From Microbacterium oxydans (lineage in GTDB: Bacteria > Actinomycetota > Actinomycetes > Actinomycetales > Microbacteriaceae): a stretch of DNA of 64,000 nucleotides. Shown one piece after another: positions 42,803 through 54,678 of this stretch. The DNA lies in the NCBI RefSeq assembly GCF_000956405.1, contig NZ_JYIV01000028.1, positions 248,001-312,000 of the forward strand. The letters are read 5' to 3'. The notes beneath the pieces were generated by a model. The model did no database searches. It worked only from the letters and a program-made list of their open reading frames with translations, and was not told where the DNA came from. Position numbers and translations under genes: made by a program. Numbering within the stretch: the stretch's first letter is position 1; each line of letters opens with the position of its first letter.

Positions 42803-44917
42803 GTGGCACAAGACGTGCTCACGGACCTGAGCAAGGTCCGCAACATCGGCATCATGGCGCACATCGATGCCGGCAAGACCACGACGACCGAGCGCATCCT
42901 GTTCTACACGGGCGTCAACCACAAGCTCGGCGAGACGCACGATGGCGCCTCGACCACCGACTGGATGGAGCAGGAGAAGGAGCGCGGCATCACGATCACG
43001 TCTGCCGCCGTGACCTGCTACTGGAACAAGAACCAGATCAACATCATCGACACCCCCGGCCACGTGGACTTCACGGTCGAGGTGGAGCGTTCGCTCCGCG
43101 TGCTCGACGGTGCGGTCGCCGTGTTCGACGGCAAGGAGGGCGTCGAGCCCCAGTCCGAGACCGTCTGGCGCCAGGCCGACAAGTACAACGTCCCGCGCAT
43201 CTGCTTCGTCAACAAGATGGACAAGCTCGGCGCCGACTTCTACTTCACGGTCGACACGATCATCAACCGTCTCGGTGCCAAGCCGCTCGTGATCCAGCTG
43301 CCCATCGGCGCGGAGAGCGACTTCATCGGTGTCGTCGACCTGATCGAGATGCGTGCACTGGTCTGGGCCGGAGACGCCAAGGGTGATGTCACCATGGGCG
43401 CCTCCTACGAGATCCAGGAGATCCCGGAGGACCTCAAGGAGAAGGCTGCGGAGTACCGTCAGCAGCTCCTCGAGACCGTCGCCGAGACCGACGACGCGCT
43501 GCTCGAGAAGTTCTTCGGTGGCGAGGAGCTCACGGTCGCCGAGATCAAGGGCGCGATCCGCAAGCTGACCGTCGCTTCGGAGATCTACCCGGTGCTCTGC
43601 GGTTCCGCGTTCAAGAACCGTGGCGTCCAGCCGATGCTCGACGCGGTCGTCGACTACCTCCCGAACCCGCTCGACGTGGGTTCGATCGAGGCGCACGACC
43701 CGAAGGACTACGACACGATCATCGAGCGTCACCCCGACGCCAACGACCCGTTCGCAGCACTCGCGTTCAAGGTCGCCGTGCACCCGTTCTTCGGTCGCCT
43801 CACCTACGTGCGCGTCTACTCGGGCCACCTCGACTCCGGTTCCGCGGTCGTCAACTCGACCAAGAACAAGAAGGAGCGCATCGGGAAGATCTTCCAGATG
43901 CACGCCAACAAGGAGATCCCGGTCCCCTCGGTCACCGCCGGCAACATCTACGCGGTCATCGGCCTGAAGGACACCACCACGGGTGACACGCTCACCGACC
44001 CGACGGCTCCGGTCGTGCTCGAGTCGATGACGTTCCCCGAGCCCGTCATCGAGGTCGCCATCGAGCCGAAGACCAAGGCCGACCAGGAGAAGCTGGGTGT
44101 CGCCATCCAGAAGCTCGCTGAGGAGGACCCGACCTTCCGCACGGAGCTCAACCCCGAGACCGGTCAGACGACCATCAAGGGCATGGGCGAGCTGCACCTC
44201 GACATCCTCGTCGACCGCATGAAGCGCGAGTTCAACGTCGAGGCCAACGTCGGCAAGCCGCAGGTGGCGTACCGCGAGACGATCCGCAAGACCGTCGAGA
44301 AGCACGACTACACCCACAAGAAGCAGACCGGTGGTTCTGGACAGTTCGCAAAGATCCAGTTCACCATCGAGCCGCTCGACCTCGACTCCGAGAAGACCTA
44401 CGAGTTCGTGAACGCCGTCACCGGTGGTCGCATCCCTCGTGAGTACATCGGCTCGATCGACGCCGGTTTCCAGGACGCGATGAACGTCGGTGTGCTCGCG
44501 GGCTACCCGATGGTCGGCGTCAAGGCGACCATCGTCGATGGTGCTGCGCACGACGTCGACTCCTCGGAGATGGCGTTCAAGATCGCGGGCTCCATGGGCT
44601 TCAAGGAGGCCGCTCGCCGTGCCAACCCCGTGCTGCTCGAGCCGCTGATGGCCGTCGAGGTCCGTACTCCCGAGGAGTACATGGGCGACGTCATCGGTGA
44701 CCTGAACTCGCGCCGTGGCCAGATCCAGTCGATGGAGGACGCCGCCGGCGTCAAGGTCGTCCGTGCTCAGGTCCCGCTGTCCGAGATGTTCGGCTACATC
44801 GGCGACCTGCGCTCGAAGACCTCGGGTCGTGCCGTCTACTCGATGGAGTTCCACAGCTACGCTGAGGTTCCCCGCGCAGTGGCCGACGAGATCGTCCAGA
44901 AGACCAAGGGCGAGTAA
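42803..44917 (+). CDS. fusA: elongation factor G
   Basis: A 704-residue translocase GTPase. [15 protein letters not shown] is G1, RGITITSA G2, DTPGHVDF G3 and [10 protein letters not shown]4, followed by domains II-V. GTG 42803 has AAGGA about 7 nt upstream. A hairpin in the fusA-tuf gap separates it from tuf. Confidence 0.98.
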   Translation: MAQDVLTDLSKVRNIGIMAHIDAGKTTTTERILFYTGVNHKLGETHDGASTTDWMEQEKERGITITSAAVTCYWNKNQINIIDTPGHVDFTVEVERSLRVLDGAVAVFDGKEGVEPQSETVWRQADKYNVPRICFVNKMDKLGADFYFTVDTIINRLGAKPLVIQLPIGAESDFIGVVDLIEMRALVWAGDAKGDVTMGASYEIQEIPEDLKEKAAEYRQQLLETVAETDDALLEKFFGGEELTVAEIKGAIRKLTVASEIYPVLCGSAFKNRGVQPMLDAVVDYLPNPLDVGSIEAHDPKDYDTIIERHPDANDPFAALAFKVAVHPFFGRLTYVRVYSGHLDSGSAVVNSTKNKKERIGKIFQMHANKEIPVPSVTAGNIYAVIGLKDTTTGDTLTDPTAPVVLESMTFPEPVIEVAIEPKTKADQEKLGVAIQKLAEEDPTFRTELNPETGQTTIKGMGELHLDILVDRMKREFNVEANVGKPQVAYRETIRKTVEKHDYTHKKQTGGSGQFAKIQFTIEPLDLDSEKTYEFVNAVTGGRIPREYIGSIDAGFQDAMNVGVLAGYPMVGVKATIVDGAAHDVDSSEMAFKIAGSMGFKEAARRANPVLLEPLMAVEVRTPEEYMGDVIGDLNSRRGQIQSMEDAAGVKVVRAQVPLSEMFGYIGDLRSKTSGRAVYSMEFHSYAEVPRAVADEIVQKTKGE

Positions 44918-44925
44918 TCGCTCTT

Positions 44926-44973
44926 CTGGGAGCCCCGGGGCGCTGATCACGTCGAAGCACCCGGGGTTCCCAG
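44926..44973 (+). terminator. fusA-tuf intergenic hairpin
   Basis: CTGGGAGCCCCGGG (44926-44939) pairs with 44960-44973 except one position; the 20-nt loop contains GATC. No T-tract follows. It could partly terminate or separately process the fusA message. Confidence 0.6.
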
Positions 44974-45085
44974 GCCACCTACAACTTCACATTCCCTCTC
45001 TACTAAACTGAGAACCTAACCCGTAGAGAACCGGTCGCAAACCAGTGCCCGGTCACCTCTACAACGACGTCCTGAGGAGGACCCA

Positions 45086-46276
<1,191 letters not shown>

Positions 46277-46292
46277 GCATCTGCTTCCTCGC

Positions 46293-46324
46293 AAAGGGGT
46301 CGGACCTTCGGGTCCGGCCCCTTT
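46293..46324 (+). terminator. tuf terminator
   Basis: A 14-bp stem (46293-46306 with 46311-46324, one G-T) closes on a TTCG tetraloop and ends in CCCCTTTGTC. It is a well-formed intrinsic terminator. Confidence 0.85.
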
Positions 46325-46430
46325 GTCGTGCAACGGTGCGTCTCCGAGGGTTTCGTTTGTCCGGGTGGACATGCACAATGAGTGGGGTCGGCCCGATCGG
46401 CCGGCGGCTCACCTTCAGAAGGGGAATCAC

Positions 46431-46643
46431 ATGGGAATCGAAGACGCCGTGAACAAGGGCAAAGACCTGTACGAGCAGAACAAGGACAAGATCGCCGAGG
46501 CCGTCAAGAGCGAGCAGGCGGAGGACATCAGCGACAAGGTGCTCGACGGTGTCGCGGACTTCGCCAAGAAGATCGCTCCCGGCGCTGCGGACAAGATCGA
46601 TGAGATCCGGGACAGCGCGGACAAGGCCGTCGGCAACGAGTAG
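46431..46643 (+). CDS. Rv0909-family putative antitoxin
   Basis: A 70-residue acidic, helical protein (GIEDAVNKGKDLYEQNKDKI, then ADKIDEIRDSADKAVG). It matches the small MT0933/Rv0909 group, some members of which are antitoxins paired with MT0934-type toxins. No toxin gene lies next to it, so it may be an orphan or have another job. AAGGGG precedes ATG 46431. Confidence 0.8.
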   Translation: MGIEDAVNKGKDLYEQNKDKIAEAVKSEQAEDISDKVLDGVADFAKKIAPGAADKIDEIRDSADKAVGNE

Positions 46644-46660
46644 GACGGACCGGAGGATCT

Positions 46661-46693
46661 GAGCGGCGGGCCACCAGTGGTGGACCGCCGCTC
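46661..46693 (+). terminator. terminator after the Rv0909-type gene
   Basis: GAGCGGCGG (46661-46669) pairs with CCGCCGCTC (46685-46693) with an inner CCACCA/TGGTGG helix, followed by TTCTCT. A good intrinsic terminator. Confidence 0.8.
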
Positions 46694-47502
46694 TTCTCTG
46701 CGCGTGTGCTCGGCGGGAAGCTCGGCATTCGCCTCGAAACGTCGTCGGATGTGGCGCATCCACAGTTGTATCGAGTAGGATCGACGAGACCGCCTGGGGA
46801 TCTTGCGGTCGGGGAAGCCGAAGGGGTTCGGTTTCCCGAAGCACGCGGGGTTTCCGCGTACAAACTGGGGATAAGCGATCTTGGGGATCATCGTGCGACG
46901 CGCGCCATCACGGCGCCTGAGCGTCTCCCTGCCTGCGCGGCGGGTCTTCCGCCGCGCCCTCGGTCGAGGAGTTCGGCGTCCCTTCACGCCGGGCTACTCG
47001 CGTTCGGTGTGCCCCCTCGCACTGAACGCCCTCCCCAAGCGGGGCGAGGCATGGGGATGCCTCGCCCCGCTATCTTCCGCGATCTGACCTGTTTCGGCAC
47101 CGTTGATCGGCGGGCTCGAGCGCCGCGACACGCCCGGGTTTGCGCAAGTGAAATCAGCCGTGGCAGAATAGACAGGTTCGATATTCCGTCGCCGCTGTGC
47201 GCGCGATGGATCACTGCCAGGGCAGTGCATAGACGGCGCCTCCTCCGGGACGGTGCAGGGTTCTAGGCCGCGGGTAGCAGAACACACCCCGACACCCCTC
47301 CATGTGAAGGGTTCCGCCGTGCGCGGTGGAAGGTCGGCATCCGGTCGCCTCACGGCGTCCGGCTGACAGAAGAACAGTGGTGCAGCAGATCGACTCGCAA
47401 GAGCCGTTCTCGTGCCGAGGCGCGAACAGCGCCGACGTGCGTCCAATGCCCCAGGGCCACCCGGTCCCGGACGGTAAGACGCTTAAAGAGAGAGAGCAGA
47501 CA
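46694..47502 (+). ncRNA. 809-bp structured non-coding region before rpsJ
   Basis: No frame here has convincing coding character. It contains GGGAAGCCGAA/TTCGGTTTCCC (46812-46837), CGCGG/CCGCG (46844-46858), a 9-bp GCGCGGCGG stem (46935-46957), and a 15-bp stem with GGGG loop (47038-47071) followed by ATCTTCC, which looks like a terminator. After it, the rpsJ leader holds CACTGCC/GGCAGTG (47212-47227). TAGGAT at 46776-46781 may start a transcript ending at 47071, so an independent small RNA is possible; a long structured rpsJ leader is the alternative. No known RNA family was recognised. Confidence 0.4.
47038..47071 (+). terminator. terminator upstream of the rpsJ leader
   Basis: A perfect 15-bp stem (47038-47052 with 47057-47071) and GGGG loop, then ATCTTCC. 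It closes the upstream structured region, marking a transcription unit between the Rv0909-type gene and rpsJ. Confidence 0.75.
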
Positions 47503-47811
47503 ATGGCGGGACAGAAGATCCGCATTCGCCTGAAGTCGTATGACCACGAGGTCATCGACACGTCCGCACGCAAGATCGTCGACACCGTGACCCGTGCGGG
47601 CGCAACCGTCGTCGGCCCCGTGCCCCTTCCGACCGAGAAGAACGTCGTGTGCGTCATCCGGTCGCCGCACAAGTACAAGGACAGCCGCGAGCACTTCGAG
47701 ATGCGCACCCACAAGCGTCTGATCGACATCGTCGACCCGACGCCCAAGGCCGTCGACTCGCTGATGCGTCTCGACCTGCCGGCCGATGTCAACATCGAGA
47801 TCAAGCTCTGA
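47503..47811 (+). CDS. rpsJ: 30S ribosomal protein S10
   Basis: A 102-residue S10 (also NusE, the anti-termination factor) that begins the S10 operon. [13 protein letters not shown] and [12 protein letters not shown] are typical. The long leader (TTGCGC at 47140-47145 and CAGAAT at 47165-47170 may be its promoter) suggests autoregulation. Shine-Dalgarno is weak (GAGAG). Confidence 0.97.
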   Translation: MAGQKIRIRLKSYDHEVIDTSARKIVDTVTRAGATVVGPVPLPTEKNVVCVIRSPHKYKDSREHFEMRTHKRLIDIVDPTPKAVDSLMRLDLPADVNIEIKL

Positions 47812-47819
47812 GGTTCGAC

Positions 47820-48479
47820 ATGGCTGACATCAACTCCAAGGTTTCCAAGGGCATGCTGGGCACGAAGCTCGGCATGACCCAGGTGTGGAACGAGAGCGGC
47901 AAGCTCGTTCCCGTCACCGTCATCGAGCTGGCACCCAACGTGGTCACCCAGGTCCGCACGCCCGAGAAGGACGGCTACAACGCCGTGCAGATCGCGTACG
48001 GCCAGATCGACCCCCGCAAGGTGAACAAGCCGCTCTCCGCACACTTCGAGGCAGCCGGCGTCACGCCGCGTCGTCACGTCACCGAGATCCGCACCGCGGA
48101 CGCCGGCGACTACAACCTGGGCCAGGAGCTCACGGTCGACGGCACCTTCGAGGCGGGCCAGCTCGTCGACGTCGTCGGCACGAGCAAGGGCAAGGGCTTC
48201 GCCGGTGTCATGAAGCGTCACAACTTCAAGGGCGTCTCGGCTTCGCACGGTGCACACCGCAACCACCGCAAGCCCGGCTCCATCGGCGCATCGTCGACCC
48301 CGAGCCGCGTCTTCAAGGGCATGCGCATGGCCGGCCGTATGGGTGGCGAGCGCGTGACCGTCCTCAACCTCACGGTGCACTCCATCGACATCGAGAAGGG
48401 ACTCATGCTCGTCAAGGGCGCCGTCCCCGGTGCTCGTGGCCGCATCGTCTATGTCCGCAACGCAGTGAAGGGTGCCTGA
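47820..48479 (+). CDS. rplC: 50S ribosomal protein L3
   Basis: A 219-residue L3. [13 protein letters not shown] at the start, [13 protein letters not shown] and [22 protein letters not shown] near the peptidyl-transferase-facing loop are diagnostic. It is the second gene of the S10 operon, 8 nt after rpsJ, and lies 2 nt before rplD. Confidence 0.97.
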   Translation: MADINSKVSKGMLGTKLGMTQVWNESGKLVPVTVIELAPNVVTQVRTPEKDGYNAVQIAYGQIDPRKVNKPLSAHFEAAGVTPRRHVTEIRTADAGDYNLGQELTVDGTFEAGQLVDVVGTSKGKGFAGVMKRHNFKGVSASHGAHRNHRKPGSIGASSTPSRVFKGMRMAGRMGGERVTVLNLTVHSIDIEKGLMLVKGAVPGARGRIVYVRNAVKGA

Positions 48480-48481
48480 TC

Positions 48482-49144
48482 ATGGCTGACTCCACTCTCG
48501 CGCTCGACGTCCTCAAGGCAGACGGCAAGAAGGCAGGCTCGATCGAGCTTCCCGCCGCGCTGTTCGACGCCAAGACGAACATCCCGCTCATCCACCAGGT
48601 CGTCGTCGCGCAGCTCGCGGCGGCTCGCCAGGGCACGCACTCGACCAAGCGTCGTGGCGAGGTCTCCGGTGCCGGCCGCAAGCCCTTCAAGCAGAAGGGC
48701 ACGGGTAACGCCCGTCAGGGTTCCATCCGCGCGCCGCACATGACCGGTGGTGGCATCGTGCACGGCCCCAAGCCGCGCGACTACTCGCAGCGCACCCCCA
48801 AGAAGATGATCGCGGCCGCCCTGCTGGGCGCGCTCAGCGACCGCTTCCGCGGTGACCGTCTGCACGCGATCGACACCTTCGGCACCGACGGCGCGCCGTC
48901 GACCAAGGCTGCTGCGGGCTTCCTCGCCCAGGTCGCCACGTCGAAGAACGTGCTCGTGGTCATCGAGCGCGGCGACGAGCTCGCGCTCAAGAGCCTGCGC
49001 AACCTCGGCAACGTGCACCTGCTGTCGTTCGACCAGCTCAACGCCTACGACGTGCTCGTCTCCGACGACATCGTCTTCACCCAGGCCGCGCTCGAGGGCT
49101 TCATCGCCTCCAAGTCCGGCGCCAACCAGGAGGTCTCCGCATGA
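48482..49144 (+). CDS. rplD: 50S ribosomal protein L4
   Basis: A 220-residue L4. [20 protein letters not shown] is the conserved loop that reaches the exit tunnel, and a C-terminal helical globule follows. In Gram-negative bacteria L4 represses the S10 operon; no equivalent site is evident here. Its stop overlaps rplW by four bases (ATGA). Confidence 0.97.
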   Translation: MADSTLALDVLKADGKKAGSIELPAALFDAKTNIPLIHQVVVAQLAAARQGTHSTKRRGEVSGAGRKPFKQKGTGNARQGSIRAPHMTGGGIVHGPKPRDYSQRTPKKMIAAALLGALSDRFRGDRLHAIDTFGTDGAPSTKAAAGFLAQVATSKNVLVVIERGDELALKSLRNLGNVHLLSFDQLNAYDVLVSDDIVFTQAALEGFIASKSGANQEVSA

Positions 49145-49464
49145 GCGAGCAGGCATCTGTTCTCCAGACGGCCCTGAACAAGGACCCGCGCGACATCATC
49201 CTGAAGCCGGTCGTGTCCGAGAAGAGCTACGGGCTCATCGATGAAGGCAAGTACACCTTCCTCGTCGACCCGCGCGCTTCGAAGACCGAGATCAAGCTCG
49301 CCATCGAGAAGATCTTCGGCGTCAAGGTCGCAGGGGTCAACACCCTCAACCGCGTCGGCAAGGCTCGCCGCACCCGCTTCGGCACCGGCAAGCGCAAGGA
49401 CACCAAGCGCGCCATCGTCACCCTGAAGTCGGGCACCATCGACATCTTCACGGCAATCGGCTGA
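49141..49464 (+). CDS. rplW: 50S ribosomal protein L23
   Basis: A 107-residue L23, the docking site for trigger factor and SRP at the tunnel exit. KPVVSEKSY and [14 protein letters not shown] are conserved. It begins inside the rplD stop (ATGA), so the two are coupled. Confidence 0.96.
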   Translation: MSEQASVLQTALNKDPRDIILKPVVSEKSYGLIDEGKYTFLVDPRASKTEIKLAIEKIFGVKVAGVNTLNRVGKARRTRFGTGKRKDTKRAIVTLKSGTIDIFTAIG

Positions 49465-49484
49465 TCCGGGGGATAAGGACAATA

Positions 49485-50324
49485 ATGGCTATTCGCAAGT
49501 ACAAGCCCACGACCCCGGGCCGTCGCGGCTCGTCGGTGGCTGACTTCGCCGAGATCACTCGATCGACGCCGGAGAAGTCGCTGCTGCGCCCGCTCTCGAA
49601 GACCGGTGGTCGCAACAACCAGGGCCGCATCACGACCCGTCACATCGGTGGTGGCCACAAGCGCCAGTACCGCGTCATCGACTTCCGTCGTAACGACAAG
49701 GACGGCGTCAACGCCAAGGTCGCTCACATCGAGTACGACCCCAACCGCACCGCGCGTATCGCGCTGCTGCACTACTTCGACGGTGAGAAGCGCTACATCC
49801 TCGCTCCGGCGAAGCTGAAGCAGGGCGACATCGTCGAGTCGGGTGCCGGGGCTGACATCAAGCCGGGAAACAACCTCCCGCTGAAGAACATCCCCACCGG
49901 TACCGTCATCCACGCGATCGAGCTCCGCCCCGGCGGCGGCGCGAAGATGGCACGTTCGGCCGGCGCGTCCGTCCGTCTCGTCGCCAAGGACGGCCCCTAC
50001 GCCCAGCTGCGTCTGCCCTCGGGCGAGATCCGCAACGTCGATGCGCGCTGCCGCGCGACCATCGGCGAGGTGGGCAACGCCGAGCAGTCGAACATCAACT
50101 GGGGTAAGGCCGGCCGCATGCGCTGGAAGGGCGTCCGCCCGACCGTGCGTGGTGTCGCGATGAACCCGGTCGACCACCCGCACGGTGGTGGTGAGGGTAA
50201 GACCTCTGGTGGTCGTCACCCCGTCTCCCCTTGGGGTCAGGCTGAGGGTCGTACCCGTCACGCCAACAAGGAAAGCGACAAGTACATCGTGCGTCGTCGT
50301 AACGCCGGCAAGAAGCGTAAGTAG
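49485..50324 (+). CDS. rplB: 50S ribosomal protein L2
   Basis: A 279-residue L2. [20 protein letters not shown] and, near the end, [20 protein letters not shown] carry the loop that supports peptidyl-transferase activity. It is of normal length and is followed by rpsS after 12 nt. Confidence 0.98.
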   Translation: MAIRKYKPTTPGRRGSSVADFAEITRSTPEKSLLRPLSKTGGRNNQGRITTRHIGGGHKRQYRVIDFRRNDKDGVNAKVAHIEYDPNRTARIALLHYFDGEKRYILAPAKLKQGDIVESGAGADIKPGNNLPLKNIPTGTVIHAIELRPGGGAKMARSAGASVRLVAKDGPYAQLRLPSGEIRNVDARCRATIGEVGNAEQSNINWGKAGRMRWKGVRPTVRGVAMNPVDHPHGGGEGKTSGGRHPVSPWGQAEGRTRHANKESDKYIVRRRNAGKKRK

Positions 50325-50336
50325 GAGTAAGAGAAG

Positions 50337-50618
50337 ATGCCTCGCAGTCTTAAGAAGGGCCCCTTCGTCGACGATCACCTGCTTCGCAAGGTGGTCGTGC
50401 AGAACGAAGCCGGCACCAAGAACGTCATCAAGACCTGGTCCCGTCGGTCCATGATCATCCCGGCCATGCTGGGTCACACGATCGCGGTCCACGACGGACG
50501 CAAGCACATCCCTGTGTTCGTGTCCGAGACCATGGTCGGTCACAAGCTGGGCGAGTTCGCGCCCACCCGCACCTTCCGCGGCCACGAGAAGGACGACAAG
50601 AAGGGGCGGCGCCGCTAA
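50337..50618 (+). CDS. rpsS: 30S ribosomal protein S19
   Basis: A 93-residue S19. [31 protein letters not shown] and [16 protein letters not shown] are the family landmarks. It lies in the 30S head. Its stop overlaps the rplV start (TAATG). Confidence 0.97.
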   Translation: MPRSLKKGPFVDDHLLRKVVVQNEAGTKNVIKTWSRRSMIIPAMLGHTIAVHDGRKHIPVFVSETMVGHKLGEFAPTRTFRGHEKDDKKGRRR

Positions 50619-51016
50619 TGGTCGAATCGATCGCACGCGTGAAGCACATTCGCGTGACCCCTCAGAAGGCTCGTCGTGTCGTCGCGCTCATCAAGGGCAA
50701 GCAGGCACAGGAGGCTCTGGCGATCCTGAAGTTCGCTCAGCAGTCCGCCAGTGAGCCGATCTACAAGCTTGTCGCGTCGGCCATGGCCAACGCGCAGGTC
50801 AAGGCAGATCGCGACGGCGAGTTCCTCGACGAGAAGGACCTGTACGTGGCCAACGCGTACGTCGACGAGGGCACCACGCTCAAGCGTTTCCAGCCCCGTG
50901 CACAGGGTCGCGCTTTCCAGATCAAGAAGCGCACGAGCCACATCACGGTCGTGCTCTCGACGCCTGAGGTGGCTCCGGCCGCCGCGGGCGACAGCAACAA
51001 GAAGGCGAGCAAGTAA
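50618..51016 (+). CDS. rplV: 50S ribosomal protein L22
   Basis: A 132-residue L22 lining the exit tunnel. [19 protein letters not shown] and [18 protein letters not shown] are conserved, the latter at the tunnel-facing hairpin. About 15 residues of Ala/Lys-rich tail extend the usual end. It shares TAATG with its neighbours. Confidence 0.97.
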   Translation: MVESIARVKHIRVTPQKARRVVALIKGKQAQEALAILKFAQQSASEPIYKLVASAMANAQVKADRDGEFLDEKDLYVANAYVDEGTTLKRFQPRAQGRAFQIKKRTSHITVVLSTPEVAPAAAGDSNKKASK

Positions 51017-51771
51017 TGGGACAGAAGGTAAACCCGTACGGCTTCCGTCTCGGCATCACGACGGACCACGTCTCGCGTTGGTTCTCTGACTCGACGAAGC
51101 CGGGTCAGCGCTACGCCGACTACGTGGCCGAGGACATCAAGATCCGCAACCTGCTCAAGACGCAGCTCGACCGCGCCGGTGTCTCGAACATCGAGATCGA
51201 GCGCACCCGTGACCGCGTCCGCGTCGACATCCACACCGCCCGTCCGGGCATCGTGATCGGTCGTCGTGGAGCCGAGGCCGAGCGCATCCGCGGCGACCTC
51301 GAGAAGCTCTCGGGCAAGCAGATCCAGCTGAACATCCTCGAGGTCAAGAACCCCGAGGCCGACGCTCAGCTCGTCGCACAGGGCATCGCCGAGCAGCTCT
51401 CTGCTCGTGTGGCGTTCCGTCGCGCGATGCGCAAGGGTCTGCAGGGCGCTCAGCGCGCCGGCGCCAAGGGCATCCGCATCCAGGTCTCCGGCCGTCTCGG
51501 CGGTGCTGAGATGAGCCGTTCGGAGTTCTACCGCGAGGGTCGTGTGCCGCTGCACACGCTCCGTGCGAACATCGACTACGGCTTCTACGAGGCGAAGACC
51601 ACCTTCGGCCGCATCGGCGTGAAGGTCTGGATCTACAAGGGCGACCTGACCGCGAAGGAGCTCGCTCGCGAGCAGGCCAACGCACCCAAGGCTCGTCGTG
51701 ACGACCGTGGTGGCGACCGCCGCCGTGCCCCGCGCAACGAGGCACCTGTCGCAGAAGGAGCGTCGGCATAA
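51016..51771 (+). CDS. rpsC: 30S ribosomal protein S3
   Basis: A 251-residue S3 with KH domain ([19 protein letters not shown]) and the C-terminal S3 domain; the last 35 residues are Arg/Asp-rich and extend beyond the usual end. It forms the mRNA entry helicase with S4 and S5. TAATG links it to both neighbours. Confidence 0.97.
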   Translation: MGQKVNPYGFRLGITTDHVSRWFSDSTKPGQRYADYVAEDIKIRNLLKTQLDRAGVSNIEIERTRDRVRVDIHTARPGIVIGRRGAEAERIRGDLEKLSGKQIQLNILEVKNPEADAQLVAQGIAEQLSARVAFRRAMRKGLQGAQRAGAKGIRIQVSGRLGGAEMSRSEFYREGRVPLHTLRANIDYGFYEAKTTFGRIGVKVWIYKGDLTAKELAREQANAPKARRDDRGGDRRRAPRNEAPVAEGASA

Positions 51772-52190
51772 TGCTCATCCCCCGTAAGGTCAAGTTCCGC
51801 AAGCAGCACCACCCGGGTCGCTCGGGTCAGGCCACCGGCGGCACGAAGGTCTCCTTCGGCGAGTTCGGCATCCAGGCCCTCACGCCCGCTTACGTGACGA
51901 ACCGTCAGATCGAGTCCGCTCGTATCGCGATGACCCGTCACATCAAGCGTGGTGGAAAGGTGTGGATCAACATCTACCCCGACCGTCCGCTCACGAAGAA
52001 GCCTGCCGAGACCCGCATGGGTTCCGGTAAGGGTTCCCCCGAGTGGTGGGTCGCCAACGTCAAGCCGGGCCGTGTCCTCTTCGAGGTCGCGGGTGTCGAC
52101 GAGGAGCTCGCTCGCGAAGCTCTGACCCGTGCAATTCACAAGCTGCCGCTCAAGGCACGCATCATCAAGCGCGAGGAGGGCGACGCGTAA
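51771..52190 (+). CDS. rplP: 50S ribosomal protein L16
   Basis: A 139-residue L16. [15 protein letters not shown] and [19 protein letters not shown] are diagnostic; it positions A-site tRNA. TAATG overlaps connect it to rpsC and rpmC. Confidence 0.97.
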   Translation: MLIPRKVKFRKQHHPGRSGQATGGTKVSFGEFGIQALTPAYVTNRQIESARIAMTRHIKRGGKVWINIYPDRPLTKKPAETRMGSGKGSPEWWVANVKPGRVLFEVAGVDEELAREALTRAIHKLPLKARIIKREEGDA

Positions 52191-52507
52191 TGGCGATCGG
52201 CACCAAGGAGCTCGCTCCGGCAGAGCTCGACACATTCGAAGACCAGCGCCTCGTCGAGGAGCTGCGCAAGGCCAAGGAGGAGCTGTTCAACCTCCGTTTC
52301 CAGTCGGCCACCGGCCAGCTGGAGAGCCACGGCCGCATCCGCGCCGTCAAGCGCGACATCGCGCGCCTCTACACGGTGATCCGCGAGCGCGAGCTGGGCA
52401 TCCGTGCGACGCCCGCTCCGGTCGAGGCTCCCGCGAAGAAGGCGACCAAGTCGAAGGCGAAGAAGGCGGACTCCGCCGACGACGCCGTGAAGGAAGAGGC
52501 TGAGTGA
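52190..52507 (+). CDS. rpmC: 50S ribosomal protein L29, C-terminally extended
   Basis: A 105-residue L29. [21 protein letters not shown] is the conserved helical pair, complete by about residue 70. The last 35 residues (Lys/Ala/Glu-rich) go beyond the typical 60-70. It lies at the tunnel exit. TAATG coupling to rplP, TGATG coupling to rpsQ. Confidence 0.95.
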   Translation: MAIGTKELAPAELDTFEDQRLVEELRKAKEELFNLRFQSATGQLESHGRIRAVKRDIARLYTVIRERELGIRATPAPVEAPAKKATKSKAKKADSADDAVKEEAE

Positions 52508-52824
52508 TGGCCACCAAGAAGGAAGCCGCCGTCGAGGCTGAGCACGCTGCTCACGATGTGCGCGATGCGGATGCCCGTGGGTACCGCAAGTCGCGTCGTG
52601 GCTACGTCGTCAGCGACAAGATGGACAAGACCATCGTGGTCGAGGTCGAGGACCGCGTGAAGCACCCGCTTTACGGCAAGGTCATCCGCCGCACCTCGAA
52701 GGTCAAGGCGCACGATGAGGCGAACTCCGCCGGCATCGGCGACCTGGTCCTGATCAACGAGACCCGCCCGCTGAGCGCCACGAAGCGCTGGCGTCTGGTG
52801 GAGATTCTGGAGAAGGCCAAGTGA
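52507..52824 (+). CDS. rpsQ: 30S ribosomal protein S17, N-terminally extended
   Basis: A 105-residue S17. The conserved OB fold starts near [20 protein letters not shown] (about residue 26), so the first 25 residues are an acidic extension. ATG 52507 overlaps the rpmC stop; GTG 52504 is a weaker alternative. It overlaps rplN (GTGA). Confidence 0.95.
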   Translation: MATKKEAAVEAEHAAHDVRDADARGYRKSRRGYVVSDKMDKTIVVEVEDRVKHPLYGKVIRRTSKVKAHDEANSAGIGDLVLINETRPLSATKRWRLVEILEKAK

Positions 52825-53189
52825 TCCAGCAGGAATCCCGACTCAAGGTCGCCGACAACACCGGCGCCAAGGAGCTGCTCACCATCCGTGTCCTCGGTGG
52901 CTCGAAGCGTCGTTACGCCGGCCTCGGCGACACCATCGTCGCGACCGTCAAGGACGCGATCCCTGGTGGCAACGTCAAGAAGGGCGACGTCGTCAAGGCG
53001 GTCATCGTCCGCACCAAGAAGGAGGTCCGTCGTCCGGACGGCTCCTACATCAAGTTCGACGAGAACGCCGCAGTGATCCTGAAGAACGACGGGGAGCCCC
53101 GCGGCACCCGTATCTTCGGGCCGGTCGGTCGTGAGCTTCGCGACAAGAAGTTCATGAAGATCGTCTCGCTGGCGCCGGAGGTCATCTAA
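52821..53189 (+). CDS. rplN: 50S ribosomal protein L14
   Basis: A 122-residue L14. [20 protein letters not shown] and [12 protein letters not shown] are hallmarks. It contacts the 30S subunit. GTG start overlaps the rpsQ stop (GTGA). Confidence 0.97.
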   Translation: MIQQESRLKVADNTGAKELLTIRVLGGSKRRYAGLGDTIVATVKDAIPGGNVKKGDVVKAVIVRTKKEVRRPDGSYIKFDENAAVILKNDGEPRGTRIFGPVGRELRDKKFMKIVSLAPEVI

Positions 53190-53191
53190 TC

Positions 53192-53551
53192 ATGGCGAAG
53201 ATCAAGAAGGGTGACCTGGTTCAGGTCATCACCGGTGCCACGCAGGAGCGTGGCGGCGACCGTGGCAAGCAGGGCAAGGTCCTGGATGTCCTCGCCGACA
53301 AGAACCGCGTGATCGTCGAAGGCGTGAACTACGTCACCAAGCACACCCGCGTCGGCCAGACGCAGCGTGGCACCAAGACCGGAGGCATCGAGACCGTCGA
53401 AGCCTCCATCCACATCTCGAACGTCGCACTCGTCGACCCCTCGACCAAGAAGCCGACCAAGGTCGGCCACCGGGTCGAGGAGCAGACGAAGGACGGCGTG
53501 AAGCGCACCGTCCGTGTGCGCTACGCGAAGAAGAGCGGTAAGGACCTCTGA
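53192..53551 (+). CDS. rplX: 50S ribosomal protein L24
   Basis: A 119-residue L24 with KOW motif ([20 protein letters not shown]) in the first 30 residues. It initiates 50S assembly at the tunnel rim. It starts 2 nt after rplN and shares TGATG with rplE. Confidence 0.96.
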   Translation: MAKIKKGDLVQVITGATQERGGDRGKQGKVLDVLADKNRVIVEGVNYVTKHTRVGQTQRGTKTGGIETVEASIHISNVALVDPSTKKPTKVGHRVEEQTKDGVKRTVRVRYAKKSGKDL

Positions 53552-54141
53552 TGAGCACCGACACTGCCGCGCCGGCTGGCAAGATCCAGCCGCGCCTGAA
53601 GCAGAAGTACAACACCGAGATCAAGAAGGCTCTGCAGGAAGAGTTCGGCTACGCGAACGTCATGCAGATCCCCGGACTGGTCAAGGTCGTCGTGAACACC
53701 GGTGTCGGCGAGGCAGCTCGCGACAGCAAGGTGATCGATGGCGCGGTCGACGATCTCACCAAGATCACCGGCCAGAAGCCGATCGTCACGAAGGCTCGCA
53801 AGTCCATCGCGCAGTTCAAGCTGCGCGAGGGACAGGCCATCGGCGCGCACGTCACCCTCCGTGGTGACCGCGCGTGGGAGTTCGTGGATCGCCTCGTCTC
53901 GCTCGCACTGCCCCGTATCCGCGACTTCCGCGGTCTCTCGGGCAAGCAGTTCGACGGCAACGGCAACTACACCTTCGGTCTCCAGGAGCAGAGCGTGTTC
54001 CACGAGATCGATCAGGACAAGATTGACCGGGTTCGCGGTTTCGACATCACCGTCGTCACCACCGCGAAGACGGATGACGAGGGCCGGGCACTGCTCCGCC
54101 ACCTCGGCTTCCCGTTCCGCTCGGAAGACGCACAGGCGTAA
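53551..54141 (+). CDS. rplE: 50S ribosomal protein L5
   Basis: A 196-residue L5. [20 protein letters not shown] and [19 protein letters not shown] are landmarks; it binds 5S rRNA. It ends a gene block: the next gene, rpsH, is 132 nt away across a hairpin and a promoter, and rpsN is missing in between. Confidence 0.97.
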   Translation: MSTDTAAPAGKIQPRLKQKYNTEIKKALQEEFGYANVMQIPGLVKVVVNTGVGEAARDSKVIDGAVDDLTKITGQKPIVTKARKSIAQFKLREGQAIGAHVTLRGDRAWEFVDRLVSLALPRIRDFRGLSGKQFDGNGNYTFGLQEQSVFHEIDQDKIDRVRGFDITVVTTAKTDDEGRALLRHLGFPFRSEDAQA

Positions 54142-54146
54142 CACCC

Positions 54147-54199
54147 TCGACGGGCTCAGTGGTCTCGTGTCACTGAGCCCGTCGATGTGCACGTACAAT
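54147..54199 (+). promoter_or_regulatory. hairpin plus promoter between rplE and rpsH
   Basis: A perfect 15-bp stem (54147-54161 with 54171-54185) and 9-nt loop is followed by TACAAT (54194-54199), a consensus -10 with a weak -35. It may end the rplE transcript and start a new one at rpsH. Confidence 0.65.
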
Positions 54200-54273
54200 T
54201 GAAAATTGCGTGTCATCGCAGGCCGTCTGTCGTGTAACGGCAGCCGGAACCTCATGAACAAAGGAAAACAACA

Positions 54274-54672
54274 ATGACAATGACAGACCCGGTCGCAGAT
54301 CTGCTGACCCGTCTGCGCAACGCGAACTCGGCGCACCACGATTCCGTGACCCTGCCGTCGAGCAAGCTCAAGACGCACATCGCTCAGATCCTCCAGCAGG
54401 AGGGCTACATCGCCGGCTGGGAGACCTCTGACGCCCGCGTCGGACAGAACCTCACGCTGACGCTGAAGTACGGTCCCAACCGTGAGCGCTCCATCGCTGG
54501 CATCAAGCGCGTCTCGAAGCCCGGTCTCCGCGTGTACGCGAAGTCGACCGAGCTCCCCACGGTCCTCGGCGGCCTTGGCGTGGCGATCCTGTCCACCTCC
54601 TCCGGTCTTCTCACCGACCGTCAGGCTGAGCAGAAGGGCGTGGGCGGAGAAGTTCTCGCCTACGTGTGGTAA
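54274..54672 (+). CDS. rpsH: 30S ribosomal protein S8
   Basis: A 132-residue S8. [21 protein letters not shown] and the closing [16 protein letters not shown] are conserved; it binds 16S helix 21. ATG 54274 has AAAGGA; ATG 54280 is a near alternative. First gene after the hairpin-promoter region. Confidence 0.97.
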   Translation: MTMTDPVADLLTRLRNANSAHHDSVTLPSSKLKTHIAQILQQEGYIAGWETSDARVGQNLTLTLKYGPNRERSIAGIKRVSKPGLRVYAKSTELPTVLGGLGVAILSTSSGLLTDRQAEQKGVGGEVLAYVW

Positions 54673-54678
54673 TTCGAA

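Noticed and set aside
42218-44950. A 910-codon open frame on the minus strand opposite fusA
   Set aside because: It is a mirror of fusA codon bias in high-GC DNA, with no start signal, domain or ribosome-binding site, and it runs across the known gene.
46706-47266. A protein gene in the gap before rpsJ
   Set aside because: The frame is low-complexity, runs through a perfect terminator stem and has no ribosome-binding site or known domain.
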